NCBI GenBank assembly: GCA_902584805.1
Contig: CACIBE010000007.1
Location: 26,623-90,622 of the forward strand
Source of the DNA: an uncultured Alphaproteobacteria bacterium
GTDB taxonomy: Bacteria > Pseudomonadota > Alphaproteobacteria > HIMB59 > GCA-002718135
DNA: 64,000 nucleotides
Reading direction: 5' to 3'
The notes beneath the pieces are model-generated. The model was given only the letters and a program-made list of their open reading frames with translations, ran no database searches and had not been told where the DNA came from. The position numbers were made by a program, and so were the translations under genes. Positions 1 to 9,879 of the stretch are shown in pieces (the first letter of the stretch is position 1; every line of letters starts with the position of its first letter).

Positions 1-630
1 TATGTAAATGTAGAAGATAATTTAAATTTTGATAACATACTTTCTGAAGTTTATAAAAATAATTTTAATATTTTAATTGCTCAAAATAATATTAAAATTA
101 AAGAACTTGATCTCTCAAAAGAAAAAGGTTCTAATAGACCTACCCTAGATATAACAGCTTCCACTGAGTATTCGGATGGTTCAGGAATAGATGCAGGAAG
201 TGAAAATACCAATGCAACAATAGGGTTAACTTTAACAATTCCTATTTTTCAGCAAAACATTGACAAATCAGACATTAGAAAAATAAATTCTCAAATTTTA
301 CAAACTGAAATTGAGTTAGAGGATCTTAAAGAAAGTTTAAATATTGAGGTATCAAACTATTATAAAAACTATTTAGTTAGTAAATCAAATTTAAATACAT
401 CTTTGTTAACTATAGAGTATGCAAATACTCTTCTAGAAAGTACTCAAGAGGAATACAACCTTGGGACAAAATCTATCACTGATCTAATAGAAGCAGAAAC
501 TAATCTTTTAAACGTAAATGTTGAATATTTTAATGCAAATAAAAACTATCTGATTAATTATTTTAATTTACTAGCTTTAGATGGTTCACTGATTAAATTA
601 TTTGAGGAGTATCTTCCTGGATATAATTAG
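1..630 (+). CDS. tolC: TolC-family outer membrane efflux protein, C-terminal part
   Basis: The frame is open from the first base to a TAG at 628-630, giving 209 residues of a gene whose start lies before the window. The protein has the helical, Asn/Gln-rich, low-charge character of TolC barrels and tunnels: a long helix pair (about residues 10-45), a beta-rich stretch with alternating Thr/Gly (about 50-85, ending in a TIPIFQQ turn typical of the family), then a second helix pair with the YNLGTKSITDLIEAE motif, close to the family's EY..G..t..dvL.A consensus. TolC forms the outer-membrane exit duct for type I secretion and RND pumps. Its position just before popZ and valS is the usual alphaproteobacterial order. 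The missing N-terminus means the signal peptide cannot be seen. Confidence 0.85.
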   Translation, partial: YVNVEDNLNFDNILSEVYKNNFNILIAQNNIKIKELDLSKEKGSNRPTLDITASTEYSDGSGIDAGSENTNATIGLTLTIPIFQQNIDKSDIRKINSQILQTEIELEDLKESLNIEVSNYYKNYLVSKSNLNTSLLTIEYANTLLESTQEEYNLGTKSITDLIEAETNLLNVNVEYFNANKNYLINYFNLLALDGSLIKLFEEYLPGYN

Positions 631-667
631 AGTTTTATTAATTTAATTAAACATTTATAATACCCAT

Positions 668-952
668 ATGAATACAAAAAATTCTATCAATGAATCTCTT
701 GAAGTCATACGAAGAGCACTTGAAGATGAAAAAAACAATTCAAATAAAGATTCTTCATCTAATATTTTAATACTTAATCGAAAGGTTAACAGTGATGGTA
801 CAATAAAATTACTTCAAAAAGATGAAGAGATAAATAGTGAAATTAATGATATTATAGACCAAAAACTCTCCTATCTTGTAGAAAATAAAATTGAAAAAAT
901 ACTTGATGAGAAAATCCCAAAATTAATAAAAAATTATTTCGATTCAAAATAG
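668..952 (+). CDS. popZ: PopZ-like polar organising protein (DUF2497), short form
   Basis: A 94-residue acidic, highly charged protein. Residues 7-20 (INESLEVIRRALED) match the N-terminal helix typical of PopZ/DUF2497 proteins, and the C-terminal helix (about 65-92, with LDEKIPKLIKNYF) matches the conserved C-terminal oligomerisation region. Between them lies only a short polar linker, far smaller than the Pro/Glu-rich linker of Caulobacter PopZ. PopZ forms polar condensates that anchor ParB-origin complexes. The gene sits 37 bp after tolC and 5 bp before valS, a known alphaproteobacterial arrangement that supports the call. No strong ribosome-binding site precedes the ATG. The identification rests on two short motifs and synteny. 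Confidence 0.72.
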   Translation: MNTKNSINESLEVIRRALEDEKNNSNKDSSSNILILNRKVNSDGTIKLLQKDEEINSEINDIIDQKLSYLVENKIEKILDEKIPKLIKNYFDSK

Positions 953-957
953 TTACG

Positions 958-3585
958 ATGCAGCTTGATAAATTTTTTGATTTTTTAAAAGATGAAAAAA
1001 ATCTTTATTTGCAATGGGAGCAATCAAATTGTTTTAAACCACAAAAAGGAGGTGAGCCTTATTCTATAATGATGCCACCACCTAATGTTACAGGCAGCTT
1101 ACATATGGGCCATGCTTTAACCTTCACAATTCAAGATATATTAATCAGATACCATAGAATGAAGGGTATGGAAGTATTGTGGCAAGCAGGGACAGATCAT
1201 GCAGGAATAGCTACTCAGATGATGGTTGAAAGAAAATTAAGTGAGTCAAACTTAGATCGCCGATCTCTAGGTAGAGAAAAGTTTATTGAAAAGGTATGGG
1301 AATGGAAAAAAGAGTCGGGTGGTCAGATAAGTAATCAATTAAGAAGACTTGGTGCTTCTGCAGATTGGTCAAGAGAAAGATTTACTATGGATGAAGGACT
1401 TTCTAATGCGGTTAAGAAAGTTTTTGTTAATTTATTTAATGATGGAATTATTTATAAAGATAAGAGATTGGTGAATTGGGATCCAAAACTTTTAACAGCT
1501 ATTTCTGATCTAGAAGTAGAGCAAAGAGATACTGAAGGAAGTTTATGGCATATTAAATATCCTATAGATCAAAATAATCATATTATTGTCGCAACAACAA
1601 GACCTGAGACAATGTTAGGTGATACTGCAGTTGCCGTTCATCCAGATGATGAAAAATATAAAAATCTAATTGGCAAATTTTGTAACTTACCAATTTCAAA
1701 TAAGAAAATACCAATCATTGCTGATGAATATGCAGATCCTGAAAAAGGTTCTGGAGCTGTAAAAATTACACCTGCACATGACTTTAATGATTTTGAGGTA
1801 GGAAAGAGACATGATTTAGAATTTATTAATATTTTTGATGAAAATGCTAAACTCAACTCAAATGTTCCTGAAGAATTTCAAAATTTAGATCGATTTGAAG
1901 CAAGAAAACTAATTTTAAAAAAATTAGATGAAATGAATTTATTAATTAAAGAAGAAAAACAGCAAATGGTCATACCATATGGTGATAGATCAGGTGTTGT
2001 TATTGAGCCATGGCTGACAGATCAATGGTTTTGTGATGCAAAAAAATTATCAGTTGATCCAATATCAGCTGTTAAAAATAATAGTTCTAAATTTATTCCC
2101 AAACAATGGGAAAATACATTTTATAATTGGATGGAAAATATTCAACCGTGGTGTATTTCAAGACAGTTATGGTGGGGGCATCAAATTCCTGCATGGTATG
2201 GTCCTGATAAAAAATATTTTGTTAGTGAAACTCTAGAAGGGGCACAAAATCAAGCAAAAGAATTTTATGGAAAGGATGTTGAGCTTAGACAAGATGAAGA
2301 CGTTCTAGATACTTGGTTTTCTTCTGCTCTATGGACATTCTCTACTTTAGATTGGCCAAATAAAACGTATGAATTAGATAAATTTTATCCTGGTAACGTT
2401 TTGGTTACTGGTTTTGATATCATATTTTTTTGGGTTGCGCGGATGATGATGATGGGTTCTTATTTTATGAAGGAAACTCCATTTAAAGATATTTATATTC
2501 ATCCTTTAATACGTGATGAAAAAGGACAAAAAATGTCTAAATCAAAAGGAAACATAATTGATCCTTTAGAGTTATTAGATAAATATGGCGCTGATACACT
2601 AAGATTTACACTAACAGCACTATTAAATCCTGGAAGAGATGTAAAATTATCTGAAGCTAGAGTTAAAGGATATAAATCATTCACAAATAAAATTTGGAAT
2701 GCTGGAAAATTTTTACAATTGAATAATTCAATTTTTATAGATGATATTTCAATTGATTCAATTATTTTTGATGCAAACAAATGGATAATAAAAGAATTGA
2801 ATGATTTGAACACTCAACTTGATCAATTAACTAAAAAGTATTTGTTTCATGAAATAGCCAATAAAATTTATCATTTCGTATGGCATACTTATTGTGATTG
2901 GTACATTGAAATTATTAAACAAAATTTTGAAAATGAAAAATTTGCTGATGAAATTAAAAAAGTTTCTGGATGGACATTTATTCAAGTTTTAAAGATCATA
3001 CATCCAATTATGCCATTTATAAGTGAAAAATTATGGAGATCTTTAGTTGACGATAAATCATATCTAATGAACCAAGTTTTTCAAAATTATTCAACAAATA
3101 ATTCTTTTGATAATTCTAAAAAAAACTTCGAAATATTTATTGAATTCATAACATCTATTAGAAATTTGAGATCAGAACTAAATATACCCTATAAACAATT
3201 AATTAATATCTCCATAGAAGCAAAAAATGATGAACTTAACAATTTTCTAATTGCCTATAAAAATGAAATAAGTAATTTTTTAAAAACTAAAGATATTAGT
3301 TTTGATAAAATTCAACCTAACAAGAATTCAGCTTTAATTGTGTTAACATCATTATCAGTTTTAATCCCTTTAGATGGTATTATTGACTCAGAAGCGGAAC
3401 TAAATAAATTAAATAAGAAAAAGCAAGTTGAGCAAGAAAAATATAATAAAGTTAATGACAAATTAAAAAATGATAACTTTATGAATAAAGCTTCAGAAGA
3501 AATTATTAATAAATTTAAAAATGAGGCAAATATTTATAAATCTTCTATTGAAAAAATTGATCAAATAATAAATACTATCAAATAG
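958..3585 (+). CDS. valS: Valyl-tRNA synthetase
   Basis: An 875-residue class I aminoacyl-tRNA synthetase that charges tRNA-Val in the cytoplasm. The HIGH-type signature is HMGH at residues 49-52, directly after the valine-enzyme stretch PPPNVTGSL, and the KMSKS loop is at 525-529. The CP1 editing domain lies in between (about 200-330, with [17 protein letters not shown]), followed by the anticodon-binding domain and a Lys/Glu-rich C-terminal coiled coil (about 810-875) characteristic of ValRS. Length is near the usual 870-950. The ATG is 5 bp after popZ, and ilvD begins one base after the stop, so tolC-popZ-valS-ilvD may be one transcript. Confidence 0.98.
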   Translation: MQLDKFFDFLKDEKNLYLQWEQSNCFKPQKGGEPYSIMMPPPNVTGSLHMGHALTFTIQDILIRYHRMKGMEVLWQAGTDHAGIATQMMVERKLSESNLDRRSLGREKFIEKVWEWKKESGGQISNQLRRLGASADWSRERFTMDEGLSNAVKKVFVNLFNDGIIYKDKRLVNWDPKLLTAISDLEVEQRDTEGSLWHIKYPIDQNNHIIVATTRPETMLGDTAVAVHPDDEKYKNLIGKFCNLPISNKKIPIIADEYADPEKGSGAVKITPAHDFNDFEVGKRHDLEFINIFDENAKLNSNVPEEFQNLDRFEARKLILKKLDEMNLLIKEEKQQMVIPYGDRSGVVIEPWLTDQWFCDAKKLSVDPISAVKNNSSKFIPKQWENTFYNWMENIQPWCISRQLWWGHQIPAWYGPDKKYFVSETLEGAQNQAKEFYGKDVELRQDEDVLDTWFSSALWTFSTLDWPNKTYELDKFYPGNVLVTGFDIIFFWVARMMMMGSYFMKETPFKDIYIHPLIRDEKGQKMSKSKGNIIDPLELLDKYGADTLRFTLTALLNPGRDVKLSEARVKGYKSFTNKIWNAGKFLQLNNSIFIDDISIDSIIFDANKWIIKELNDLNTQLDQLTKKYLFHEIANKIYHFVWHTYCDWYIEIIKQNFENEKFADEIKKVSGWTFIQVLKIIHPIMPFISEKLWRSLVDDKSYLMNQVFQNYSTNNSFDNSKKNFEIFIEFITSIRNLRSELNIPYKQLINISIEAKNDELNNFLIAYKNEISNFLKTKDISFDKIQPNKNSALIVLTSLSVLIPLDGIIDSEAELNKLNKKKQVEQEKYNKVNDKLKNDNFMNKASEEIINKFKNEANIYKSSIEKIDQIINTIK

Positions 3586-3586
3586 A

Positions 3587-5317
3587 ATGGAAGATAAGGG
3601 TTCAAATAGAAAATCTAATCTACCTAGTAGATATGTTAGTGTAGGGCCTAAAAGTGCACCTCATAGATCTTATTATTATGCTATGGGTTTGAAAGAACAT
3701 GAAATTTATCAACCATTTGTTGGTGTTGTTAGCACCTGGAATGAATCAGCTCCTTGCAACATTACTCTTCAGGATCAAGCGCAACATGTGAAGACAGGTG
3801 TCAAAGATGCTGGAGGAACACCAAGAGAATTTACAACTATAACAGTAACAGATGGAATTGCCATGGGCCATGAGGCAATGAAATCCTCTCTTATTAGTAG
3901 AGAAGTTATTGCAGATTCCATTGAATTATCTGTGAGAGGTCACTGTTATGATGCAATAGTCGGACTTGCTGGCTGTGATAAATCTTTGCCAGGTTTAATG
4001 ATGGCTATGGTTAGATTAAATGTACCATCTGTATTCATTTATGGGGGTTCAATCTTACCAGGAAAATACAAGGGTAAAGATGTTACTGTTATTGATGTTT
4101 TTGAAGCAGTTGGAAAACATGCTGCTGGAACTATCTCAGATCAAGATTTAAAAGATATTGAACAAGTTGCTTGCCCATCTGCTGGATCGTGTGGAGGTCA
4201 GTTTACAGCAAATACAATGGCATGTATTTCTGAAGCAGTTGGTTTAGCTCTAACAAATTCAGCTATGCCACCAGCAGTAAATACTGAAGAAAGAAAAGCT
4301 TATGGTGAAAAGAGTGGTAAAGCTATAATGAATTTATTAGAAAAGAATATAAGACCAAGGGATATAGTAACTATTGATTCATTAGTAAACGCTGCAAGAG
4401 TAGTTGCAGCTACTGGAGGTTCAACTAATGCAGCACTCCATCTTCCTGCTATAGCTAATGAAGCAGGTTTAAAATTTACATTAGCAGATGTTGTAGAAAT
4501 TTATAATTCGACTCCTTATATCGGAGATATGCAACCTGGTGGAAAGTACGTTGCTAAAGATTTATATGATGTAGGAGGTGTTCCAGTTGTTATAAAATCT
4601 TTATTAGATGGTGGTTATATAAACGGAGACTGCATAACTGTTACAGGAAAAACAATAGCTGAAAATCATAGAGAAGTAATATTTCCTACAAATCAAGATG
4701 TTGTTTATAAATGTGATAATCCAATTAGTGAAAATAGTTCAGTTGTAGGGTTGTGGGGTAATCTTGCTCCAGATGGATGTATATCAAAAATAGCAGGTTT
4801 AAAAAATTTAACTTTTAAAGGAAAAGCTAAATGTTTTGACTCAGAAGAAGATGCTTTAACCGCAGTTTTAAAAAATGAAATTAAAGCCGGAGATGCGGTA
4901 ATAATTAGATATGAAGGTCCTAAAGGAGGACCTGGTATGCGTGAAATGCTTTCAACAACAGGTGCAATATATGGGCAAGGTTTAGGTGAAACTGTTGCTT
5001 TAATTACAGACGGACGGTTTTCAGGCGGCACAAGAGGATTTTGCATTGGTCATGTAGGACCAGAAGCAGCTGTTGGAGGTATGATAGGTTTACTTAAAGA
5101 TGGCGATGAGATTATTATTGATGCTGTTAAAGGCGAAATCAACGTTTCGCTTTCAGATCAAGAAATAGAAAAGAGAAAAAAAGATTGGAAACCGAGAAAA
5201 ACCAATCATAATTCTGGATCTATATGGAAATATTCTCAAACTGTTGGACCAGCTTACGAGGGTGCTGTTACTCAACCAGGAGCAAAAGATGAAACGCATA
5301 CATACGCTGATATTTAA
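3587..5317 (+). CDS. ilvD: Dihydroxy-acid dehydratase
   Basis: A 576-residue IlvD/EDD-family enzyme that dehydrates 2,3-dihydroxy-isovalerate or -methylvalerate to the 2-keto acid in valine and isoleucine synthesis. Three cysteines expected to bind the Fe-S cluster are visible: C57 (ESAPCN), C130 (GLAGCDK) and C202 (SAGSCGG). The [14 protein letters not shown] and GRFSGG motifs of the family are also present. Length and sequence fit true IlvD rather than phosphogluconate dehydratase. Sugar-acid dehydratases such as L-arabonate dehydratase belong to the same superfamily, and the island downstream lacks one, but nothing here points to that substrate. The start ATG lies one base after the valS stop. 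The gene converges with xthA with a 2-bp gap. Confidence 0.95.
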   Translation: MEDKGSNRKSNLPSRYVSVGPKSAPHRSYYYAMGLKEHEIYQPFVGVVSTWNESAPCNITLQDQAQHVKTGVKDAGGTPREFTTITVTDGIAMGHEAMKSSLISREVIADSIELSVRGHCYDAIVGLAGCDKSLPGLMMAMVRLNVPSVFIYGGSILPGKYKGKDVTVIDVFEAVGKHAAGTISDQDLKDIEQVACPSAGSCGGQFTANTMACISEAVGLALTNSAMPPAVNTEERKAYGEKSGKAIMNLLEKNIRPRDIVTIDSLVNAARVVAATGGSTNAALHLPAIANEAGLKFTLADVVEIYNSTPYIGDMQPGGKYVAKDLYDVGGVPVVIKSLLDGGYINGDCITVTGKTIAENHREVIFPTNQDVVYKCDNPISENSSVVGLWGNLAPDGCISKIAGLKNLTFKGKAKCFDSEEDALTAVLKNEIKAGDAVIIRYEGPKGGPGMREMLSTTGAIYGQGLGETVALITDGRFSGGTRGFCIGHVGPEAAVGGMIGLLKDGDEIIIDAVKGEINVSLSDQEIEKRKKDWKPRKTNHNSGSIWKYSQTVGPAYEGAVTQPGAKDETHTYADI

Positions 5318-5319
5318 TA

Positions 5320-6105
5320 TTAATTAACTAATTCTATTGTAACTGGTGTGTGATCAGAAGCTTTTTCCCATCCTCTTGGTTCACGATTAACATTAACAGA
5401 TTTAATCAAATCAGTTACTTCTGGTGTAGTAAGAAAATGATCAATTCTAAGACCATTACCTTTTTGCCAATTTCCACCTCTATAGCCCCAAAAAGTCCAG
5501 TTCGTATTTCCATCAACAAAGTATTTAACTGTATCAACAAAACCTAAATTTAAAAGATATCTAAATTTTTCTCTTGTTAAAGGATGAGCACAGGCATCAT
5601 TTTTAAAATTTTCTGGTGAATAAACATCTTTATCGCTTGGTATTACATTAAAATCTCCGCCTATAATAATTGGTTGATTATTATCAATTAATTCTTTGAT
5701 ATATTTATTAAAATTTATCATCCAATCAATTTTGTAATCAAATTTTTCTGTTTCAATAGGGTTTCCATTTGGAAGATAAATATTTATTAATTTAATTTTA
5801 TTTTTTATATTTTTTAAAGATATTTCTGTTTCAATAAATCTAGAATTTATATCTTGGTAATTAGGAATATTTAAATTTGAAATTTCAATACTCTCTTTGC
5901 TGAGTATGGCTACTCCATTCCAAGCTTTTTGCCCATTTACGTAACATTTATAATTAATATTTTCTAATTCCTCTCTAGGAAAACTTTCATTTGTACATTT
6001 TAATTCTTGAATTAAATATAAATCTGATTGATCTTTTTTTATAAACTTTATTAAATGTTCTATTCTTGCATTAACTGAATTTACATTCCATGTAGTAATT
6101 TTCAT
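5320..6105 (-). CDS. xthA: Exodeoxyribonuclease III / AP endonuclease
   Basis: A 261-residue member of the exonuclease-endonuclease-phosphatase family that cuts DNA at abasic sites and trims damaged 3' ends. The protein opens with MKITTWNVNSVNARI (catalytic Asn in WNVNS), has the metal-binding Glu in QELK (about residue 36), the GGDFN motif in the middle (catalytic Asp and Asn) and the SDHTPV terminus carrying the catalytic His. Length matches XthA (about 255-270). Its start codon directly abuts the stop codon of the upstream Fe-S protein gene, so the two are co-transcribed on the minus strand. Confidence 0.94.
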   Translation of the reverse strand: MKITTWNVNSVNARIEHLIKFIKKDQSDLYLIQELKCTNESFPREELENINYKCYVNGQKAWNGVAILSKESIEISNLNIPNYQDINSRFIETEISLKNIKNKIKLINIYLPNGNPIETEKFDYKIDWMINFNKYIKELIDNNQPIIIGGDFNVIPSDKDVYSPENFKNDACAHPLTREKFRYLLNLGFVDTVKYFVDGNTNWTFWGYRGGNWQKGNGLRIDHFLTTPEVTDLIKSVNVNREPRGWEKASDHTPVTIELVN

Positions 6106-6432
6106 TTATATTGAAAAAGAAGTACCACACCCACATGATGAAGATGCTAGTGGATTAGAAATTTTAAATGACGATCCAATCAATTCATTAACATAATCAA
6201 TTTTCGATCCTTTAATAAATTCGATTGAAGTTTTATCTATCAATAAATCAGCATTTTTATAATTAAAGATTAAATCATCATCATTTGGTTTATTAGAAAA
6301 ATCGAATTTATATTGAAATCCTGCACAACCACCACCCAATACGGTAATTCTGAAATAGTTAGATTTTTCAGAGAGAAGTATCTTGTTGATATGATTCTGA
6401 GCACTTTCAGTTACTTCAATTATATTGTCCAT
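6106..6432 (-). CDS. erpA: A-type iron-sulfur carrier protein (ErpA/IscA family)
   Basis: A 108-residue HesB/IscA-type protein that carries or inserts Fe-S clusters into apo-enzymes. The three invariant cysteines are C36 (GGGCAGFQY) and C100/C102 in the terminal CGCG motif. Which A-type subtype (ErpA or IscA) cannot be fixed from sequence alone. The position divergent from dgt and ahead of xthA is common in alphaproteobacteria, where the gene is usually named erpA. It is the first gene of the erpA-xthA minus-strand pair. Confidence 0.9.
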   Translation of the reverse strand: MDNIIEVTESAQNHINKILLSEKSNYFRITVLGGGCAGFQYKFDFSNKPNDDDLIFNYKNADLLIDKTSIEFIKGSKIDYVNELIGSSFKISNPLASSSCGCGTSFSI

Positions 6433-6468
6433 TTATCTAAATATTGTTATTAGTTATTATTTTACAAT

Positions 6469-6474
6469 TATAAT
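6469..6474 (+). promoter_or_regulatory. Candidate -10 element for dgt operon
   Basis: A perfect TATAAT lies 12 bases before the dgt ATG (6487) in the 54-bp divergent gap between erpA and dgt. Transcription would begin about 6 bases before the start codon, giving a nearly leaderless mRNA. The best -35 match, TTGTTA at 6444-6449, has a long 19-base spacer, so the assignment is weak. Confidence 0.33.
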
Positions 6475-6486
6475 ATAAATTTTCTT

Positions 6487-7605
6487 ATGTTCAAACATTT
6501 AGCTTCCAATCCAGATAATTCAAATGGAAGATTATATAATGAGCTAGATGATGATTTGAGAAATCCATTTGAAAGAGATAGAGCTAGAGTTATTCATTCT
6601 AATTCTTTTAGAAAATTAAAACACAAAACCCAAGTTTTTATTGAAAGTGAGAGTGATTATTTTAGGACAAGATTAACTCATTCTTTAGAAGTTGCACAAA
6701 TATCAAGATCAATTTGCAGATTACTTGAATTAGATGAAGATCTAGGTGAAACAGTTGCTCTTGCACATGATTTGGGTCATCCTCCTTTTGGTCATATTGG
6801 CGAAGACGCACTTGATAATTCAATGAAAAAGTTTGGAGGTTTTAATCATAATGATCAAACCTTGAGAGTTTTAACATTTATAGAAAAAAGACACCCTGAT
6901 TTTGATGGATTAAATCTAACATGGGAGAGCTTAGAGGGAATAATAAAACATAATGGAATTTTGATTGATCATTTACCTTATCACTTGGATAATTATTCAA
7001 AATTACACAATCTAAATCTAACTGATCAACCTTATTTAGAATCACAGATAGCAAGTATATCTGATGATATTGCTTATAATAATCATGATGTAGAGGATGC
7101 TATTAGAGCAAATTTAATAACATTAGATGATATTGCAGAGTTAAGTTTTTTTGAAAAAATTATAATTAATTTAAAGGATCACTACAAAGATATTCCAAAT
7201 AAACTTCTAGTGTATCAAGTTTTAAGAAACTCCATATCTAATATGATAAATGATATATTTGAAACTACAAAAAAAAATTTAATTGAAAATAATATAAATT
7301 CTATTGATGATATACGTAAAAAAAATAATTTCGTTGTTTCATTTTCAAATGAAATGAAGAAAAATTGTGACATAATTAAAAAATTCTTATTTGATAAAGT
7401 TTATAATCACAGTCATTTATCAGATAAGAGACAGTATTCAAAAAAGGTTATATCTACTTTGTTTACTTATTTCGTAAAAAATAATAATAAACTACCAGTA
7501 GATTGGAGAAATCAAAATATTGAAATTGAAAGATTAATTTGTGATTATATTTCAGGAATGACGGATAGATTTGCTCTAAATTTGTATAAGGAGATTAGTG
7601 AATAA
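6487..7605 (+). CDS. dgt: Deoxyguanosinetriphosphate triphosphohydrolase-like HD protein
   Basis: A 372-residue HD-domain dNTP triphosphohydrolase, which splits dNTPs to deoxynucleosides and triphosphate. The metal-binding residues are visible: H65 in RLTHSLEVAQ, H94-D95 in ALAHDLGHPPFGH, and a later Asp in SDDIAYNNHD. The N-terminal DRARVIHSNSFRKLKHKTQV stretch is also typical of the family. Length fits the shorter, alphaproteobacterial type 2 Dgt group. It heads a tightly packed series: its last 8 bases overlap argS. The substrate range of such proteins is often broader than dGTP. Confidence 0.93.
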   Translation: MFKHLASNPDNSNGRLYNELDDDLRNPFERDRARVIHSNSFRKLKHKTQVFIESESDYFRTRLTHSLEVAQISRSICRLLELDEDLGETVALAHDLGHPPFGHIGEDALDNSMKKFGGFNHNDQTLRVLTFIEKRHPDFDGLNLTWESLEGIIKHNGILIDHLPYHLDNYSKLHNLNLTDQPYLESQIASISDDIAYNNHDVEDAIRANLITLDDIAELSFFEKIIINLKDHYKDIPNKLLVYQVLRNSISNMINDIFETTKKNLIENNINSIDDIRKKNNFVVSFSNEMKKNCDIIKKFLFDKVYNHSHLSDKRQYSKKVISTLFTYFVKNNNKLPVDWRNQNIEIERLICDYISGMTDRFALNLYKEISE

Positions 7606-9328
7606 TTTTATAAAAGACCTTTCAGATTTTTTAATTGATTTTACAGATTTTTTAGAGAGAAATAAATTCATATCTCCAATCAATAAAAAACAAATTAGCA
7701 TCGATTATTCTTCAAATAATAAACAAGGCGATTTAGCAACGAACTTTTATTTAATAGTTAAAAGAAAAATAATTAATGAAGAATTTAATATTGAAAAAGA
7801 ATTAAATGAAAGAATTAAATCAATTGGATTTATAGATTATTTTGTAGTTTCAAAAAATGGTTTTATAAATTTTTTTCTAAAAGATGAATTTGTTTTAAGA
7901 AGTTTAAAAGAAATTTATAGTAAAAATTTTTTAAATTATATTAATTATGGTGCAGATAAAAAAATAAACGTCGAATTTGTTTCAGCTAATCCAACCGGAC
8001 CATTGCATATAGCTCATATAAGAGGTGCTGTATTTGGAGATGTGCTAAGCTCTCTTTATACTAAAACAGGTTTTGATGTTACTAGAGAATATTACGTTAA
8101 TGATGCAGGTTCTCAAATTGATAAATTATCAAACTCTCTTTTGAAACGATATTTACAATTATTTGATAAAAAAATTGAGTTAGAAGAAGACGAGTATCCT
8201 GGTGAATACTTAATAGATATTGCCAAAAAAATTAAAAATGAAGAAGGTGATAAGTGGTTAAATTTTCAACATGAAGAAACTATTAAATATTTTAAGAATT
8301 TTGCATTAAAAAATATACTTATAAACATAAAATCAGATTTAGAATTAATAAATATAAAATTTGATAAATTTACTCACGAAACAAAAATACAAAAAAGTAA
8401 AATTATTGATGAACTTTTTACAATTTTGGATGAAAAAAAACTATTATATGAAGGTGTTTTAGAGAAACCAAAAGGTGATGACTCTGTTTGGGAACCAAGA
8501 GAGCAATTATTATTTAGATCCTCTAAATTACTAGACAATGAAGATAGAGCATTAAAAAAATCAAATGGCGAATGGACTTATTTTGCAAATGATGCAGCAT
8601 ATCATTTAGATAAATGTAAAAGAAATTTTGACAGGTTAGTCAATATCTGGGGATCTGATCATATTGGCTATATTCCAAGAATGAACTCATTAATTAAAGC
8701 TATTAAAGATGATGAAACTTATTTAAATATTTTAACTTGTCAGATTGTAAGTCTAATTCAAAATAAACAAAAAATTAAAATGTCAAAAAGATCTGGAAAT
8801 TTTGTGACATTAGCTAATGTTCATTCTAAAGTTGGTAAAGATCCTATAAGGTACTACATGATTTCTACTAAAAATGAGACAGCAATTGACTTTGATTTAG
8901 ATGCTGTTGTTGAAAAAAATAAAGATAATAAAGTTTTTTACTGTCAATACGCACATGCTAGAGCTTCATCAGTAATTAATAAAGCAAACGAATTAGGTAT
9001 AAGTATTAAAAATGATTATAATTTTAATGCAATACAAAATCTATCTGATGAGGAGTTAAAATTAATTAAAAAGCTAATTTCTTATCCTTATTTATTATAT
9101 CAATCATCATACTATAATGAACCACACCGACTAATCAATTACTTAGAAGAAATATCGGCTGATTTTCATTCAATTTGGAATAAAGGTAAAGATAATGAAT
9201 CACTTCGTTTTATAGATGAAAAAAATACAGAAAAGACAATTTCAAAAATATTTTGGTTGGAGTCATTTAGAGTGGTTTTAAAAGATATATTTTCAATAAT
9301 TGATATAAGTGCACCTGAAACAATGTAA
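7598..9328 (+). CDS. argS: Arginyl-tRNA synthetase
   Basis: A 576-residue class I synthetase that charges tRNA-Arg. The HIGH-type motif is HIAH at 137-140 inside SANPTGPLHIAHIRGA, the hallmark of ArgRS, and the KMSKS-type loop is KMSKR at 394-398 (KMSKRSGNFVTL). The N-terminal Add1 domain (1-115) and a C-terminal helical anticodon-binding domain that ends in the family-typical terminal Met are present. The start is GTG, overlapping the dgt stop by 8 bases, and the stop shares its last base with the next ATG (TAATG). Confidence 0.97.
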   Translation: MNNFIKDLSDFLIDFTDFLERNKFISPINKKQISIDYSSNNKQGDLATNFYLIVKRKIINEEFNIEKELNERIKSIGFIDYFVVSKNGFINFFLKDEFVLRSLKEIYSKNFLNYINYGADKKINVEFVSANPTGPLHIAHIRGAVFGDVLSSLYTKTGFDVTREYYVNDAGSQIDKLSNSLLKRYLQLFDKKIELEEDEYPGEYLIDIAKKIKNEEGDKWLNFQHEETIKYFKNFALKNILINIKSDLELINIKFDKFTHETKIQKSKIIDELFTILDEKKLLYEGVLEKPKGDDSVWEPREQLLFRSSKLLDNEDRALKKSNGEWTYFANDAAYHLDKCKRNFDRLVNIWGSDHIGYIPRMNSLIKAIKDDETYLNILTCQIVSLIQNKQKIKMSKRSGNFVTLANVHSKVGKDPIRYYMISTKNETAIDFDLDAVVEKNKDNKVFYCQYAHARASSVINKANELGISIKNDYNFNAIQNLSDEELKLIKKLISYPYLLYQSSYYNEPHRLINYLEEISADFHSIWNKGKDNESLRFIDEKNTEKTISKIFWLESFRVVLKDIFSIIDISAPETM

Positions 9329-9840
9329 TGATTAAAAGAATTATTTTTAAAAGAAAAAATAATTACATATTAAAATATTCTTTATTATTATTGCTATTTA
9401 TTATTATTCTTTATCTTATCTCATTTTATTATTTTATTAATAGGGAATATTTTATTATTCCTCAATTTACTGATAAATATTTTATTATCCCTGCCAATAA
9501 AGAAGGTGAAGTTGTTGATTATTTAGACAAGAAAAGTTTGAATAACATAGATAATGAAATTAAAGATTTTGATTTTAAAAATATAGACGAACTTGATTTT
9601 ACAATTCAATTATACAGCAATGATAATTTTGAAAATATTAATAAATTCTTGAACAATTTATTAGAAAATAAAAAAGAAATTATAGATTATGAAGATATTT
9701 TTGTTTTTTATAAAAAAACTGAAATAGGTATTCAATATTTTATTACTTATAAAAATTACATTTCTAAGAATAATGCTTCTGAAGCTTGTGATTTATTAAC
9801 TTTTGTTAAGAGTTGCTTAATACTTAATTTACAAAATTAA
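9328..9840 (+). CDS. Membrane-anchored protein with divergent SPOR-like domain
   Basis: A 170-residue protein with one N-terminal transmembrane segment (about 17-39, Leu/Ile-rich, preceded by Arg/Lys so the C-terminus should face the periplasm), an acidic linker, and a C-terminal region (about 90-168) with the SPOR pattern: FTIQLYSND, helix, then YFITYKNYISKNNASEACDLLT. SPOR domains bind denuded septal peptidoglycan. The SPOR identity is supported by position, since alphaproteobacteria often carry a SPOR gene between argS and nagZ/scpA. nagZ itself is absent here. Sequence similarity by eye is weak and needs a profile search. Confidence 0.6.
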   Translation: MIKRIIFKRKNNYILKYSLLLLLFIIILYLISFYYFINREYFIIPQFTDKYFIIPANKEGEVVDYLDKKSLNNIDNEIKDFDFKNIDELDFTIQLYSNDNFENINKFLNNLLENKKEIIDYEDIFVFYKKTEIGIQYFITYKNYISKNNASEACDLLTFVKSCLILNLQN

Positions 9841-9843
9841 TAA

Positions 9844-9862
9844 TATTGAGAGAATCTCAATA
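9844..9862 (+). other. Short perfect hairpin between SPOR-like gene and scpA
   Basis: TATTGAGA and TCTCAATA form an 8-bp stem with a GAA loop. Only a broken T-run (ATTTTATA) follows, so it is a poor terminator. It sits in the 39-bp gap just where other alphaproteobacteria carry nagZ, and could be a processing or attenuation site. The function is unknown. Confidence 0.35.
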
Positions 9863-9879
9863 ATTTTATATAAAAAATT

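Noticed and set aside
4705..5046. 113-codon minus-strand frame inside ilvD
   Set aside because: It is a shadow of a strongly conserved gene on the other strand, with no ribosome-binding site or recognisable domain. Similar antisense frames inside valS, dmdA, the second MDR gene and GH51 were dropped for the same reason.
3587..5317. IlvD as the missing L-arabonate dehydratase of the arabinose pathway
   Set aside because: The sequence and length fit the biosynthetic dihydroxy-acid dehydratase, and the gene lies in the core valS region over 40 kb from the sugar island.
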